In this document: positions 31,916-44,059 of the stretch, piece after piece
Numbering within the stretch: position 1 is the first letter of the stretch
How the letters are laid out: each line of letters begins with the position of its first letter
Assembly: GCF_963855985.1 (NCBI RefSeq)
Contig: NC_087093.1
Location: 4,595,501-4,659,500, forward strand
Length of the DNA: 64,000 bases
Direction of reading: 5' to 3'
DNA from: Ostrinia nubilalis
Lineage: Eukaryota; Arthropoda; Insecta; Lepidoptera; Crambidae
Made by a program: the position numbers and the translations under genes
The notes under the pieces: model-generated
Told to the model about the DNA's origin: nothing
Databases searched by the model: none
The model's input: only the letters and a program-made list of their open reading frames with translations

Positions 31916-32785
31916 TTATTTATTTGTGTCAGTGTGCTCTTCTAAAGAGTGTAAGACGATTGTATGTAGTAGGTACTATTAAAATGTAATTTTAACTCAT
32001 TGGTTTTGTGTCATATTTGAGGAATGTACTATGTATCATGAGTAGAGTCTTCGTTTAAAAGGATGCGAACGATTTAAATTTCAATAGGTAGACAAAATTG
32101 ATAATTTTTAATTATCAAAAATTTAAGCTTTCTCCAGCAACACTGATATTATTATACTGTGACTCATCAAAGTCATCATTGTCAAAAATATTGACAAATC
32201 GCGAACTGTCACGGCCAAAAAACTGACACGCGTCCGTCCTCCGTAAGCGCCACCGCGCGACTGATTGAGATTGTCCAAGCCGTCATGGACGATTTTTTCC
32301 ACATTTTTTAACATAGTAACTAAATAAGACGCAATATAAAAATTTCATCCGTTAAAAGCCCTCAAGTTATTTCTGAACTTTAGTTTAGTATAAGATTTAG
32401 AACCTCAAATCGCTTATTTTAAAAATAAAACCATAAATAGAAAACGAATAGAGGTAACTTTGGGAATTTATTCTATCGAGTCAACTTCATCAAATCGTGT
32501 TTCCATCCGTTAATAGCCCTAGAAAATATCCTCAACTATGCCCAATAAAAATCTTAGCCTTTAATTTTACTGTTTAGTACCTCAAAAATGAAAAATGAAA
32601 ACCTCATTTTCGCCATTTTCTCTGCTACCCGGCCTTAAGAAATTGCTGTTTTTGAAGACGTTTTATATTTAATGTACGTTTTATGTACTGCTGTAAATTA
32701 TACTGTGGTACTTAAAACTGTCTCGATGCGTCTATTCCAATTACATCGATTCATTTTGGCGGACGGTCGTGGTGACAGTGGTATT

Positions 32786-32809
32786 ATGGCTTGCCATTCG
32801 CAAAAGTGA
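32786..32809 (+). promoter_or_regulatory. Upstream ORF before the sugar transporter
   Basis: ATG at 32786 opens a 7-codon frame (MACHSQK, TGA 32807-32809) ending 15 bases before the transporter start at 32825. Whether it lies in the 5' UTR depends on the unmapped transcription start. Confidence 0.4.
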
Positions 32810-32824
32810 ATTTTTTTAAAAGCC

Positions 32825-35800
32825 ATGGGGCGTACGGAGAAATGTCGTATGGTAAGTACCTAAATAAGAATGGAAATAAATAAATAAATTTTGTTACTAA
32901 ATTAATAATTTTCAAAAAATCGTTTATTTATAAATGTTTTGTTCTTTTTATAAATTTAGTCGATAGACTGTGTAAAATTTAGTACCTATGAAAATAGAAC
33001 GGTCCCTTTGTTTAACAATAGCATCGGAAGTAAAGAGTGACGTAGAGTACCTAATATTTTTGCCCTTATTTCCCATTGTTCCCACTAGGCTTGTCGCCAC
33101 CAGTAAGTAGTGGAGACAGTGGGAATTAAATAAAATAAGAATTATTTTTTATTCCCATTGTCGCCACTCCTTCGGCCGGTGGGTACAACGGATATATAAA
33201 AAAATATTTTTTAAATATTGAATTAATTCCCACCAGTATTGAATTAAATTCCCACCAGTGGGGACAGTGGAAATAAACCATAATGTAAATAAAACATAAT
33301 TTAACGACCTGATTTTTATGATATTTTAAAATAGGTAACTGAAAAGACGTAAACTGAAAGTAATGTCACGATTTTTTACTTAAATCCATCCTTACTCGCA
33401 TAAAATGTTAAGGTTTTGTTTCTACTTCTAGTAATAGGTAATTTTTTTAGATGTCGAATGATACCTAATATTTTTTTATCAGTGTAAGGTGCCCATGCTG
33501 TTTCTTATTTTTAAAGGAAGAGGTGAAATCTAAAAATTAAACACTAAAATTCTTGTAATTCGGCGAGAGGCGGGTCAAACCCCAGATTTGAAGTATTTTC
33601 ATCGATAAAATTGTCCATAGATCACCATAAAGTTTGATGACTATTTACTTCCCCAGACACATTGTAGATCCTGGCTATACAGGACAGAGCTGACTTAATT
33701 TTGCTAATTTTACAGACGCTCGTCATAGTTGGGATGGGGTTGAACACTTTTACGGAGAGCTACATTATGGGGCACACCGCCCCCTTCGTCGCTGGGTTAT
33801 TTGAGGAAAAAGAAGATTTACAACTCACTGACGAAGTTGTATCCTGGATAAGTAAGTGATAGCTTTCTTTACTTTTAATGTCAATAAATCCGTTCGCGAT
33901 AAGTTTGCCGCTGGCGATATGACGTCACTCGAAGGGAATCGTCTTTAACTATAGCAAGCTATATTGAAAATATTTTTTTATTATTAATATTGATAAAAAT
34001 TGTGTATTTACGTGAAATAAGACACATTAATTGCGTTTAATCACCAACTAATTGCGTTTAATCGCGGTTGGGGGAGGCACACGCATTCCACGGACCGGCA
34101 AACTTAGCGCGAACGGGTAGTATTCATCGTGGTTGATGGCGGTGGTGGGTGGTAATTCCCACTTAAAAATCACAAGCAGTAAAATGACTCACAGACTTAG
34201 ATTAATTACTTAGAATAATCTATGCTCACAGAAGAAAGAAAAAGCCACGATAGCCGAACGGTGAAGGGGTCGGAATGGCAGACTCGTGATCCGGGGAACG
34301 CGGGTTCGAATCCCGCCACCGCTCGACTATTATGGTGAGCCCACTCGTGACACAAACATATTTATTAGCTTAGAACGAGGGGCTAACGGGACTATTAGTA
34401 TTTTGTGTAAAACAAATTACTAATAATCTTTTTATTTATAAAAAAAAAATCTGTACCTACAGTTCGCATCAATATTTATTTAACTTTTGAACAACAATTG
34501 TTTTGTGTTCGTTTTAGCTACCAAGGTCAAAATTAACTAATAATGATATTTTTATTTTTTTCAGTGTCCGTGATGTTTTTAACAATGGTGGTCGGCACTT
34601 TACTAGCAACTTTAATCACAGAGAAAGTCGGCAGAAGGCTCACAATAGTTATCTTCAACGTCCCAATATTAATACACTGGGTTATGTTGTACTACGCACG
34701 AGATGGTTATGTCTTGATGTTCGCGAAGCTGTTGGCAGGCGTCGGGTTCGGAGGCAATATACCAACGACATACATGATGACTGCCGAATGCAGCTCTGCA
34801 AAAATGAGAGGATTGAATCTCGCAATCATAACCACTGTATCCCCTGGAATTGGGGCGATGACCGGATCATATGTGGGTATTGATGTAGGCTGGAGACAGG
34901 CTGCCATGATAGCCATTGCACCGGCGCTTCTATCTTTAATTATTCCCTTCTTCTGTGTCGAAAGCCCGGCATGGCTGGCATCCAAAGGTCGATTCGAGGA
35001 GTGCGAGGTGGCCTTCACATCACTACATGGAATAAAACCCTCTGCACAGAAGGAACTCCAGCCAATGCTTAATGTGGAAAAATCTAAGTTTGACAATAGT
35101 GAAAAAAATGTCAACGCTATGAAAGTAACTCTTAAACGATTAAAGGTAGCAGCCACGAAAAGGTACTTTTGGAATATATTGCTTATATCATCTGTACTTA
35201 ACATCTACAAAATGATTTGCGGTAGAATAATTTCTGGCGCTTTTGGGATACTTATTCTCCAGAAGATAACCGGACAGTCGGACGTATTGCTATACATAAT
35301 GGTGCTAAATGTAATAAGCCTTGTTGGGAGTGGATTTACGATTATATTGTTAAAAAAGATAAACTTCAGGACTTTATTGTTTCCTGCAGGGATATTGAAC
35401 AATCTGCTTCTTATTGGATTGAGTATATCTCTCTACTTTAATTACGATTATTATGATAACTCTCTAATAGTTTTGAGTAATGTTGTAATGTATTTTGGTC
35501 ATTTAGTCATAATAGCTGTGATTTTGTTTCCGATTCTGGAAGCTGTTCCCACCGAGTTGTATCCTTTAGAGATCCGTGGTGTTTGCAACACCATCGTAGC
35601 CTTCATCGGTACCGGCTTCTGCTTTTTACTTCTTAAAGTGTCTCCGGCACTGTTCGCACTTTTAGACTATTATGGGTTTTTTTCAATCACCGCCTGTTTA
35701 ATGTTCTTTATGCTCTTATTTTTTTGGATAAAGTTACCGGAGACGAAGGGTCGAACTTTAACCGAAATTGAACTAGACCTTAAAAACAAGAATCTCGTAA

Positions 35801-35853
35801 ACCCGGATGACAACATCTCCAAAGAAGAAACAAAAGAGTTCCTAAGAGTTTAA
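32825..35853 (+). CDS. MFS sugar transporter, facilitated trehalose transporter Tret1-like
   Basis: Three coding exons join in frame to 483 residues: 32825-32851, 33716-33851 and 34565-35853. Exon 1 encodes only MGRTEKCRM. Exon 2 holds the first membrane helix and the extracellular loop. The Met55 codon is split across the second intron, so reading frames that start at 34543 include intron. Sugar-porter motifs: GRR at 77-79 after helix 2, VESPAWLASKGRFEE where PESPRWL is usual (central Arg replaced by Ala), VPTELYPLEIRG in the C-terminal half, and PETKGRT at 446-452. Hydrophobic segments fit 12 helices, and length fits the family. Family knowledge: such proteins carry trehalose or other sugars across the plasma membrane; substrate here cannot be told from sequence. 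A 5-10 residue C-terminal tail is rich in Glu/Lys. Confidence 0.92.
33080..33290. repeat. Inverted GTGGGAAT / ATTCCCA segment in transporter intron 1
   Basis: AGTGGAGACAGTGGGAAT and ATTCCCATTGTCGCCACT pair with an AT-rich loop, and CCACCAGTGGGGACAGTGG follows. Probably a small foldback element remnant. Confidence 0.45.
34244..34430 (+). mobile_element. tRNA-derived SINE-like fragment in transporter intron 2
   Basis: Contains GATAGCCGAACGG (A-box-like) and GCGGGTTCGAATCCCGCC (a T-arm with B box GGTTCGAATCC), followed by unrelated sequence. The acceptor stem does not pair, so it is a SINE head, not a working tRNA gene. Confidence 0.55.
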
Positions 35854-35878
35854 TGCTAAAATGTTCATTTTATTCTAA

Positions 35879-36104
35879 ACTAGCTTTCCGCCCGCGGCTT
35901 CGCGCGCGTGGGCTACATTATCTACATATTTTACGGAACCCTATTTTATTCCAAAATAAAATTTAGCCTATGTTACTCATGGATAATGTAGCTTTCGAAT
36001 GGTGAAAGAATTTTTCAAAATGGTCCAGTAGTTTTTGAGCTTATTCATTACAACCAAACAAACAAACAAACAAAGTTTTCCTCTTTATAATATTAGTGTA
36101 GACT
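35879..36104 (+). repeat. Lep1-type CTAGCTTTCCGCCCGCGGCT repeat after the transporter
   Basis: Starts CTAGCTTTCCGCCCGCGGCT 26 bases after the stop codon, has (AAAC)n at about 36053-36075 and ends TTTATAATATTAGTG. Possibly within the transporter's 3' UTR. Confidence 0.65.
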
Positions 36105-37025
36105 GTAGATAAGTTGGTTAGGAGAATCTAAGGAATAGTAAGTAAGGGCTAAAACATGAAAACTTAACTGCACGTAATTGTCTTAATAATTATAATACAT
36201 ATAATAGCTAATTATAATAAATTGACTTGTGAATTCCGATCAACATCAATCGGCGGGGGGCCCGACGCCCACGTGCTGCGTGCTACGTGTTATTCAGTTG
36301 TATTAACGTGAATCTCTCAAAAATAACTAGGTTTACGTTACGTTGTACTTATGCAGTAATAAATTAATTTAAGATTTCCTAGTTAGGTAAAATAAAATAA
36401 TGTCTTTGTAATACTGTTGCTTTTCTAAAAGTCGATCCTTATCTTCATATTCCTCTTATCTATAGGGCCCGGAGTTATTCGTGCTAAGGGTACCTACTGA
36501 ATTAAGATATTGCTCGTCGATTGCAAGCGAGTGTAGCAAACTTTCTGCGAGGTCCACAATATGAGACCAATAATATTAAATTAAATTATTTAATTACGGG
36601 CGCATTTTTCTGATGAAATATTGAATGGTACACAGTCGGTCGGTACACACTACAAAAAAGAAAAAAACCGATGGATTGCACGTTTGTTTAGGAGCCAGGC
36701 GTTACAATCACAGGTGCCTCAATTTTCATTCTGTACTATAGTACAATATTTTGTGACGAATTGATTTACTTAATTAAAATTAAAATTTAAAATAAAAATA
36801 AGTATTTTTTTTTATTAATTTTGTAATTGATAGAGTACAAAACGCAGATTAAAAAAAATCTGTTATCTGTCACTGTCATTACTGTCAAACACAGACGAAA
36901 AACGCGAAAACAGTGCATGGGATTAATTTTACTAATGTTTTAATTCATAAAATTATCGATTTCCATTTGATTGATATTGTCTTGTAAATGTGAGATTAGT
37001 CTGTATTTTGTGTGTTAATTTTGCC
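36105..37025. other. Intergenic region upstream of the TAF6L-like gene
   Basis: AT-rich with no exons. The 200 bases before 37026 are the likely promoter and 5' UTR; no TATA box at a convincing position. Confidence 0.4.
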
Positions 37026-37037
37026 ATGAGTGTGTGA
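37026..37037 (+). promoter_or_regulatory. Three-codon uORF before the TAF6L-like start
   Basis: ATGAGTGTGTGA (MSV, stop) ends 14 bases before the main ATG at 37052. The main ATG (AAAATGTCG) has the better context. Confidence 0.45.
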
Positions 37038-37051
37038 AGTTCGCGTCTAAA

Positions 37052-40000
37052 ATGTCGGGCTCGAGTAGCAGCAAGAATCATTCTAAAAAGTCGAGCAGTA
37101 GTCGCGATAGAAACAAGTCTATCGCTTCTGAATCTGGCGGTTCCAGCCAGTGCGATACACCACCACTGATTGAGAAGGTATGTTAGCCCAGCTAGTCGTT
37201 TTCTCCAGTCTTCGCCCATTGCGCTTTGACATGCGCTTGTTCTAAACATAGGTAGCAATGTCTATAAACAAGGCACTATGCTTGGATTTACTATGTAACA
37301 ATAATCTAAAACAGCGTGTTGTACTTTATAGTATGCCTTTCAATTAAATTCTCTAACATTTCATCTATAAAATAGTATTTGGGTCCTATGGGAAACATTT
37401 TTTTTTACATCATGTTGATCTGTAATAAATAATACAAAAAGAAAATATTGTACATTACTGCTTGCAAATTATCTTAGAAAATAACAGCTTAACAATGTTT
37501 TAAAGCTTCTATATTCATTCTTGTATTCTTTAGAATAGAAGTGCTAATATTACTTTGATAATATTCTATGCAGGATGGAAGTACGTCACAAGGCAGATTT
37601 GCTGGAGTGGGGCCGGACTCCATTGTGTGCATGGCGGAGCAGGTGGCCTGTGAACTCAATCCAGAAGCCGCCGCAAATCTTGCCGAAGATGTCAGCTACA
37701 AACTGCGACAGACGATTAGCGTAAGATATTTTAATGAAAATTCCTCTCAATATTATTATCAAACTCAAATAATTTCATAGCACAAAAAAATTGAATAACA
37801 CGTTGTACTAGAAGTGAGCAGGATTTTTGACCACATTTTGTAAAGAGCTCAGGAGTACATTAAATATTTAGAAACAGGTTTCTCTTACTTATAGTATCTA
37901 GCTAAATATGTTAATGTGGTATTAAAATGAAGTTTATTAAATTCATGAAAAATGTTTGCATTTATGTTATAGACAATAGCACTGCACAGTGAGATGTTCA
38001 AGAAGACCCGGGTAGACAGCTGGGACGTGAACACGGTGATGAGCCTCACGGACACCAGCCCAGTGGTCGGTACATCTGTCACCCAGTACGTGCCCCTCGG
38101 TGATGAGAAGTTGTGCTGCCCAGTTGTATGTAATATTTTAAACTACAATTATTATATTGAATTTTTTTGACTGATGAATAAAAATTGAAATATTGCTGAA
38201 TGTGCTCCTAAAGACAGATGGCACAATAGAATGGGAAAAAAAAAATGCGAAAGTTTGGATGTCTGGATGAATGAACGTCTGGATGTCTGGATGACTGGAT
38301 GTTTATTACTCTTTCACGCAAAAACTACTGAACGGATTTTGATGAAACTTTACGGTATTATTGTTTATAACCCAGAATAACATATAGGCTATAATTTATG
38401 ACGATCTGTGACAAATGAAATTTCACGCGGGCGAAGCCGCGGGCGGAAAGCTAGTTTACTATAAATTATCACGGGATTTTGCAACAAAAAACATACAAAA
38501 CAGATTTTATTGCCGAATTAATCATCTAAAGTCTTTAGCGAATACATGTATTTATTCTTCGTATCATTAATTACTAGCCCTTTCAGGATACACTTATAAA
38601 CGTAACCGAAGCGGCGCTAACGCCGCAAAGCTACGTGTTCTCGACCCTGCCCACCGTGTCCGTCGAGTGGATCACCGACGAGAAAAGTCTGAATAACAAT
38701 AGCAATATAAGCGTTAGTTTACAAAATTATTACACTAAAGTAGCCAGAGGTGAGTGAAGAAATAAATATTGATCAAGCATGTATGAGATTATAGCGATTA
38801 ATAGTTTCTTCTTCTTCTTATAATAATTTGTATTCGTCCATTTGCCAATATTTTCTAATTCTTACATTAATCGTGTCTGTTAAAGCTCCAATAAACCGCT
38901 TTATTAGTTTTTTACTAAGATTATGAAACTCCGGTCTCAGACCACTCGTAGGTCTCACTTCTAGGGTCTCAAATTTTGGATGGGGGTTCCCTTTAGAACA
39001 TAGGTGCTCACGGGATTTTGAGAAACTTTCTTCTTTAAGGGCGTAAAACTGAATCCACGCGTACGAAGTCGCGTGCGGCCACTTGTATTAATATAAAATG
39101 TCTTTTCTCCCAGCAATATTGAATCTGAAGAAGAAACCGAAAGAAATAGCGGTGGAAGATCTCACAAAGAACACACGGATCGGGCCGATATTCCCAAACC
39201 TATTCAACTTGGCGGTGCTGGTTCTCAACGACGATAACCTGAATGCCCTGAACGTGCCAGCGAAGAAACCGCTGCAGTCAAACGTTCTGGACATGGTGGA
39301 TGCTCTCTGTTCTAATCCGTGCAGCTTAGACACCAATATACAGCAACAGGTAAGTTATCCTAATAATATTATAAATGCGAAAGTTTGGATGTCTGGATGG
39401 ATGTTTGTTACTCTTTCACGCAAAAACTACTGAACGGATTTTGATGAAACTATACGTTATTTTTGTTTATAAACCCAGAATAACATAGGCTATAATTTAG
39501 GACGATCTGTGGCAAAATAAATTTCACGCGGGTGAAGCCACGGGCAAAAGCTAATTAATGATAATATCGAGGTACCATCTCGCCGTCGATATTTATGTCG
39601 AATCCGGTCTAGTCCAGAAGCTTGAAGACATCTTCCAGGGCGGTGGTAAACAGTTTCGGAGGTATGTCGCCTCCCTGTCTTACCCCTCGCTGCAACTGGA
39701 TAGCGAGGGGTAAAACAGGGAGACGTCATATCTCCGAAATTGTATCATGTTTTTTTTGACAATACCTATTCTTTGCAAATAAATACTTTGACTTTGACTT
39801 TGAAATAGATTGATCTCCACCCAATAAAAGGTCGTTTTAGAAAGCTTTTGAAATGAGCTATCATTCAAGACGCTTACAATTACCCTTTATTTTCAGTTCC
39901 AACGGTTATTTCCAGTGATGGTGTCAAATATTTTAGGAAATGGATCATTATCAGATAAAATGGTTGCAATACTCACGAAAATCACACGTACCTGGCCTTC

Positions 40001-41756
40001 TTTTATAGCAATAGGTAAGTTGAAACAGTTTATTCCTGTTAGATATTAAGACTGGGTTCCATCATCTCAATTAAACTTTAATAAACGTCAAAAGTCTGTC
40101 AAACTTCATGTACAAAAAACACGTTATCATCACGGTTAAAAAAATAAGTTGGTGGAACTCAGCCTAAAACTGTGATCCTATAATTAATTTAAAGATTTAA
40201 TATTGTACTTGTAATTTTCTTTTTTTTTTTCAGGTAAAAGCATACTCTTTGACTACCTAGCGCAAGGCACTAAAGAGCGACTGACCGCACCCATGATAAA
40301 GTGCGTCATTGCTCTAGGAAGAAGGGCGCTTATAGAGTGCCTGGATGACCATCTGCAACACTTAGATGAGTGGATGCACACTCCCAGGAGGAATCATCTG
40401 CTGCCTGACCTTAGGGAGACTATACTCGTAAGTGCTTCATCATCATCATTGTTTCAGCCTAAGGATGTCCTCCACTGCTGGACATAGACCACCCCCAACC
40501 CCCAAAGATATAAAGGTTGGCCGGTTGGTAGCGGCCTGCATCCAGCTCTTTCGTGCAACCTTATGAGGTCATCTGTTTTATTGATGAGTAGATAAACTTA
40601 TAAAGCCCGGTCTCCGAGCACGTAGAATTTTGTCCAATGATCCCAAGCTACCCATCCTTATCGCTCGCGCGTAATTATATTGCTGTCGCGACTGTGCGAC
40701 GGGCGCCCCCAGTGAGTGTGCGAGCGCGACAGCAACATAATTACGCGCGAGCGATAAGGATGGGTAGCTTGGGGTCATTGGACAAAATTCTACGTGCTCG
40801 GAGACCGGGCTTTAGATGTTTACAGTATACTAGCATTTACGCCGCGTTACGCCTAATGCCTCTAATGCCATGTCCAGGACGCATCGACCTGCCTGCTCAG
40901 ATCTGAGCCCACCACGTACCTAGAAGACTACGTGTCCACCGACTACGCGCTTTATGAAATGCTCGGCGACTCCATCTTACCGCGGCGGACTCTATTCCCT
41001 TTACAAAGTAAGTTATACACCATTCAATTAAGTCATCCAGTTCGTTCGTTTCAGCCAAATGACGTTCACTGCTGGACAAAGGGCTCCAAGGATTTCCATT
41101 TTTCCAGGCCTTTTACGAGCTGTCTAAATGCTGTTCTGTACAAGTTTGTGTGGATCTTTACATCCATTTTGACTTCATTTGTAGGGTTTGTTTTTGAAAG
41201 TAAATAATAATCGAAAAGAATACGTTGATAATGAGTCGGCTTTTCTTACAATGTATTATTTTAACCTACATCAAGTTATTATTTATTAAAAATGTCTATT
41301 TTGCATCTCGTTTTATATTATTGACTCAAGTTTCTGTCAACCAAACATCATAACTGAGATGTTGATTATTGTATTTTTCTTTCAGAACCAGACGCAGACG
41401 AAGATGACGAAATAGAAAAGACATCTGTGGAAGACATGCCATACATTCCGGTGCGGCCCGTCATCCCCCGACCTAAAGTGCGGTTCATCCCCACTCTACC
41501 CCGCCTCAGGAACTGTCTCCACAGAGACCTAATATTCGAACCCACACGCTTCGACCCATCACAATGCATCAGGATCAAAATCAAAAACTGCAGGTCCCTG
41601 GAAGTCGCAAGCAGGATACAAAATATACACACAAACTCCTACATCACCCCCCGAAGCAATGTAGCGGTGGCGGCCAGCGGTCTCCTAAACAGATTTAGGT
41701 TCAGATTAAAGGATCCCAACGACGCCTTTCCTTTATTAGGAGCTTTAATTATTTAG
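37052..41756 (+). CDS. TAF6-like histone-fold protein (TAF6L/SAF6-type SAGA subunit)
   Basis: Nine exons join in frame to 545 residues: 37052-37177, 37574-37720, 37973-38125, 38587-38749, 39114-39349, 39897-40014, 40234-40427, 40878-41007 and 41386-41756. Every intron is GT-AG and phases match. A Ser-rich N-terminus (1-42) precedes the histone fold at about 53-122: GPDSIVCMAEQVACELNPEA, AANLAEDVSYKLRQTI and KKTRVDSWDVNTVMSLTD. Next comes QNYYTKVARAILNLKKKPKE and DLTKNTRIGPIFPNLFNLAV, the start of the TAF6 C-terminal HEAT region. Those segments resemble TAF6L more than TAF6 in my recall. The last exon has an acidic patch then a Pro/Arg-rich tail ending FPLLGALII. Family knowledge: TAF6L (SAF6 in flies) pairs with TAF9 in the SAGA coactivator core. 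TAF6 proper is the main alternative. Confidence 0.85.
38243..38452 (-). repeat. Lep1-type repeat in TAF6L-like intron 3, reverse copy
   Basis: ATGCGAAAGTTTGGATGTCT, CACGCAAAAACTACTGAACG and the end CGGGCGAAGCCGCGGGCGG then CTAG. Same unit at 39362-39554. Confidence 0.65.
39362..39554 (-). repeat. Lep1-type repeat in TAF6L-like intron 5, reverse copy
   Basis: AATATTATAAATGCGAAAGT start and CGGGTGAAGCCACGGGC end, close to the copy at 38243. It begins within 12 bases of the exon 5 donor. After it comes a segment ending (TTTGAC)n near 39805. Confidence 0.65.
40443..40560 (-). mobile_element. LINE 3' tail fragment in TAF6L-like intron 7
   Basis: (ATC)n followed by GTTTCAGCCTAAGGATGTCC and CACTGCTGGACATAGACC, a diverged copy of the tail at 21845. 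Confidence 0.5.
40603..40812. mobile_element. 210-bp MITE of the AAGCCCGGTCTCC family, near-perfect palindrome
   Basis: AAGCCCGGTCTCCGAGCACG and the exact complement at the right end, TA on both sides (40601-40602 and 40813-40814). Arms of about 85 bases are almost perfect, so this looks the youngest copy of the family. It sits 65 bases upstream of exon 8. Confidence 0.82.
41041..41100 (-). mobile_element. LINE 3' tail fragment in TAF6L-like intron 8
   Basis: GTTCGTTTCAGCCAAATGAC followed by CACTGCTGGACAAAGGGC, the same tail family and orientation as 1681 and 57329. Confidence 0.55.
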
Positions 41757-41980
41757 TGTATTTTAAGCGAAATATAAATTATTTTTTCCAATGTTTTTGT
41801 TTTGGTTTTTGTTTTATGTTTTATTTCCAGTTTTTTGGAATTCATACATTTTGGATAAAATGAAATGCAAATTCATAATCAGTTGCAAATATGATTTTTT
41901 ATATTAAATTCATTCTTGAGTAGAAGATAGCACACTCAAGCTGGATATCTCGATTCTTGTCATTCAGTTTGATATACTTT

Positions 41981-41986
41981 TAATAA
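41981..41986 (+). terminator. Candidate poly(A) signal after the TAF6L-like gene
   Basis: AATAAA about 225 bases after the stop; an alternative ATATAAA lies nearer, at about 41771. Not decisive. Confidence 0.35.
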
Positions 41987-42781
41987 AAGGCTTTTCGTGT
42001 GATTACTCATTAGTAGATAAGTATGTGTGTATATCTGTGCAAAGGCACGCTGCACGAAAAATAAAAATGCGCACCGTTTAATTACATAGGTAAACCTTAC
42101 ATAAACTAGAGAAAAGTACACGAAAATATCTTAACAACTGATTCTATACTTTGTTCAGCAACCTAATTTCAAATTTCGGTAATTTTCAAGGCACAGTAAT
42201 TCGTATATTTTATTATATCTACTAAATTGCGTATAGCAACTAATCTTCTTTATTCTATTAACTTACACTAGAATCGAACACGTAAACGACTCGTACTCGT
42301 ACTTATTACGAAACGATTCCCAAAAGTAGAAATATTTTCACTCGAGCGCAGATTTTCTGAAACTTTTGTGTCAAATCTTTATGTATAAGCTACCTATGTA
42401 GTGAGTTCTTAACTTCCTACTCATTGGGGAATATAATAATTATGATTAATATTTGGATAAACATAAATATTTATTGGAGTTGGATTAAGATTTGCTCGAC
42501 GCCTAAAGATATTTTGCAAGCAAAATTTTAGTAAGAGCAAACATTGCAAAATTGTATACAACTGAAAACAAGTAAATAATCGAAATTACTAGTACTATAG
42601 TACATAATGGAATGATGTAAGTAAATAAACGACCTATTATTAATTTTGTGTTTTTGTGAAACAAAATACATAAAATTAATAAATGGGTTTGAATTGGACG
42701 GTTGTCGTAAATGAAGAGAGATTGAGATCAATAGGTTGTATGTATAAAATCTTAGAGGTAAGTTGGCTTATAGGTCGCCTT

Positions 42782-42928
42782 ATCCACGAAGACGCGCCCC
42801 ACCATTCTTCCGCTAATGTTTGAGTGTTATCGGTTCACGCTAATTTATCCATGAGTGCACACGCACACTACAATAATGACGCCCGCGCTTCCCTCAACCA
42901 AAATTTGGTGGGGCGTGTCTTCGTGGAT
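42782..42928. mobile_element. MITE with ATCCACGAAGACGCGCCCCA ends
   Basis: ATCCACGAAGACGCGCCCCA at the left and TGGGGCGTGTCTTCGTGGAT at the right (one mismatch), 147 bp, noncoding. Confidence 0.65.
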
Positions 42929-43151
42929 GACACGATCTATAGTATTCTATTGGCAGTGGTAATAGATACGAAACAGTATGTATTAATTATCGTTATGTAA
43001 ATCTGTACTTCGACTAGAAAGAAATGGCGTCAGGGTGTTTTATTTAGGACTACTTACTTATTGCGGTCCAAAAATATTGTTTTTAGATGTCTATGTAACC
43101 TATGTGTGTAGTAGATAATAAATAAGAATGTATATTACTTAATGACTTAAA

Positions 43152-43245
43152 AGCTTTTGAACTGATGGTTATTTTTCTTTCTTTACAATTGGTTCATAGC
43201 TTTTGAACTGATGGTTATTTTTCTTTCTTTACATTGGTTCATCCT
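43152..43245. repeat. Tandem duplication of about 47 bp
   Basis: AGCTTTTGAACTGATGGTTA followed by a TTTCTTTC tract and TTGGTTCAT occurs twice head to tail with a one-base difference. Confidence 0.8.
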
Positions 43246-43398
43246 AGATATCTTGATGATCCTAGTATTGTATTGCTTGATCCTATTTCTAGAAGCTCTC
43301 CCTTAAAATAAGAGGTCTACAGTGGTTGGTTAACGAATTCCGAGTATGAAGTTGCAGGCATTTGGCAATGAGCACATAGCTAATCAAATTAACTCTAA

Positions 43399-43599
43399 GG
43401 CCCAGAACAGACGGTGAAACGCAACTGCAATGAAACTGCAACCGCTAGTTAACTTTTGAGTTGCATCTGAGTTTCTGCCATAGCGTCCGTTGAGAGATCC
43501 ACGCGACCAGTTTGAAACTTTCAGTATCAGTTTCATTCATAAGAATCATCAGAAAGTTGCAGTTTCGTTGCAGTTGCGTTTCACCGTCTGTTCTGGGCC
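43399..43599. mobile_element. 201-bp MITE with GGCCCAGAACAGACGGTGAA ends and TAA duplication
   Basis: GGCCCAGAACAGACGGTGAA and the exact complement at the right end; TAA at 43396-43398 and 43600-43602. The inner arms continue (ACGCAACTGCAATGAAACTG). PIF/Harbinger-like signature. Confidence 0.85.
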
Positions 43600-43639
43600 T
43601 AACTTAATTCATTCTAACTTATCCACCTACTGCAACTTC

Positions 43640-43780
43640 TAAACTGAGTTTCTTCCGCCACTTCTTCTAAGCGCCAGCCCATATCTTTTCCCGAAGTGTC
43701 GGTACCGTAAGCAATATTTGGAACGTGTATAAGCGCACTGGAAAGGGCTTAACTGAATAAAGGCTATGACTTTGACTTCT
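43640..43780 (+). repeat. LINE 3'-region repeat with TTTGAC tail
   Basis: ACTGAGTTTCTTCCGCCACT, CTTCTAAGCGCCAGCCC and the end AATAAAGGCTATGACTTTGA. Same family as the arms of the 17231 palindrome, 13380 and 46560. Confidence 0.55.
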
Positions 43781-44059
43781 TCAGTTACTGTTAGTTTTAA
43801 AGCAAAGTACCTATTCCATAAGAATAATATTAACAAAATTACGGAGCGGTCTTTTATCGTCTTTTTGAGTCGATCAAACACTCATAATACGAAGATGATC
43901 ACCTTTGTGAACCTAAGCAGGATAACTCATTGTTTTCGGCATTATAATAAACCGACATTGATGTACCTACATTGTGTTGATGAAATCAGTTCCCAGGAGG
44001 TGCGAACTCATAATAGCACAGAATATACGGTAATAGGCACTTTGATCAGGCATAATACC

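Larger units (their letters stand above)
29713..32634. mobile_element. TTAA-flanked nonautonomous element, copy A
   Basis: Left end GGCTTGGTATTTCTGC and right end TACCCGGCC, flanked by TTAA at 29709-29712 and 32635-32638. The short inverted ends (GGCTTGGTA / GGCCGGGTA) plus TTAA resemble piggyBac-type insertion. Copy B, in the same orientation, is at 58950-62201. The interior has an AT-rich left half, a tandem-repeat block (31292-31915) and a right half with a 63-codon minus-strand frame (32123-32314). A younger element is inserted at 30181-31033. No transposase seen. Confidence 0.75.

Noticed and set aside
34244..34330. tRNA gene in transporter intron 2
   Set aside because: T arm is good but the 5' acceptor strand does not match the 3' strand; SINE head.
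34543..34564. Transporter start at ATG 34543
   Set aside because: This ATG lies in the polypyrimidine tract. Joining exons 1 and 2 to 34565 gives the expected first membrane helix and full family length.
34707..35204. 165-codon minus-strand frame under the transporter
   Set aside because: Antisense shadow of a well-supported MFS exon; no domain or start context.
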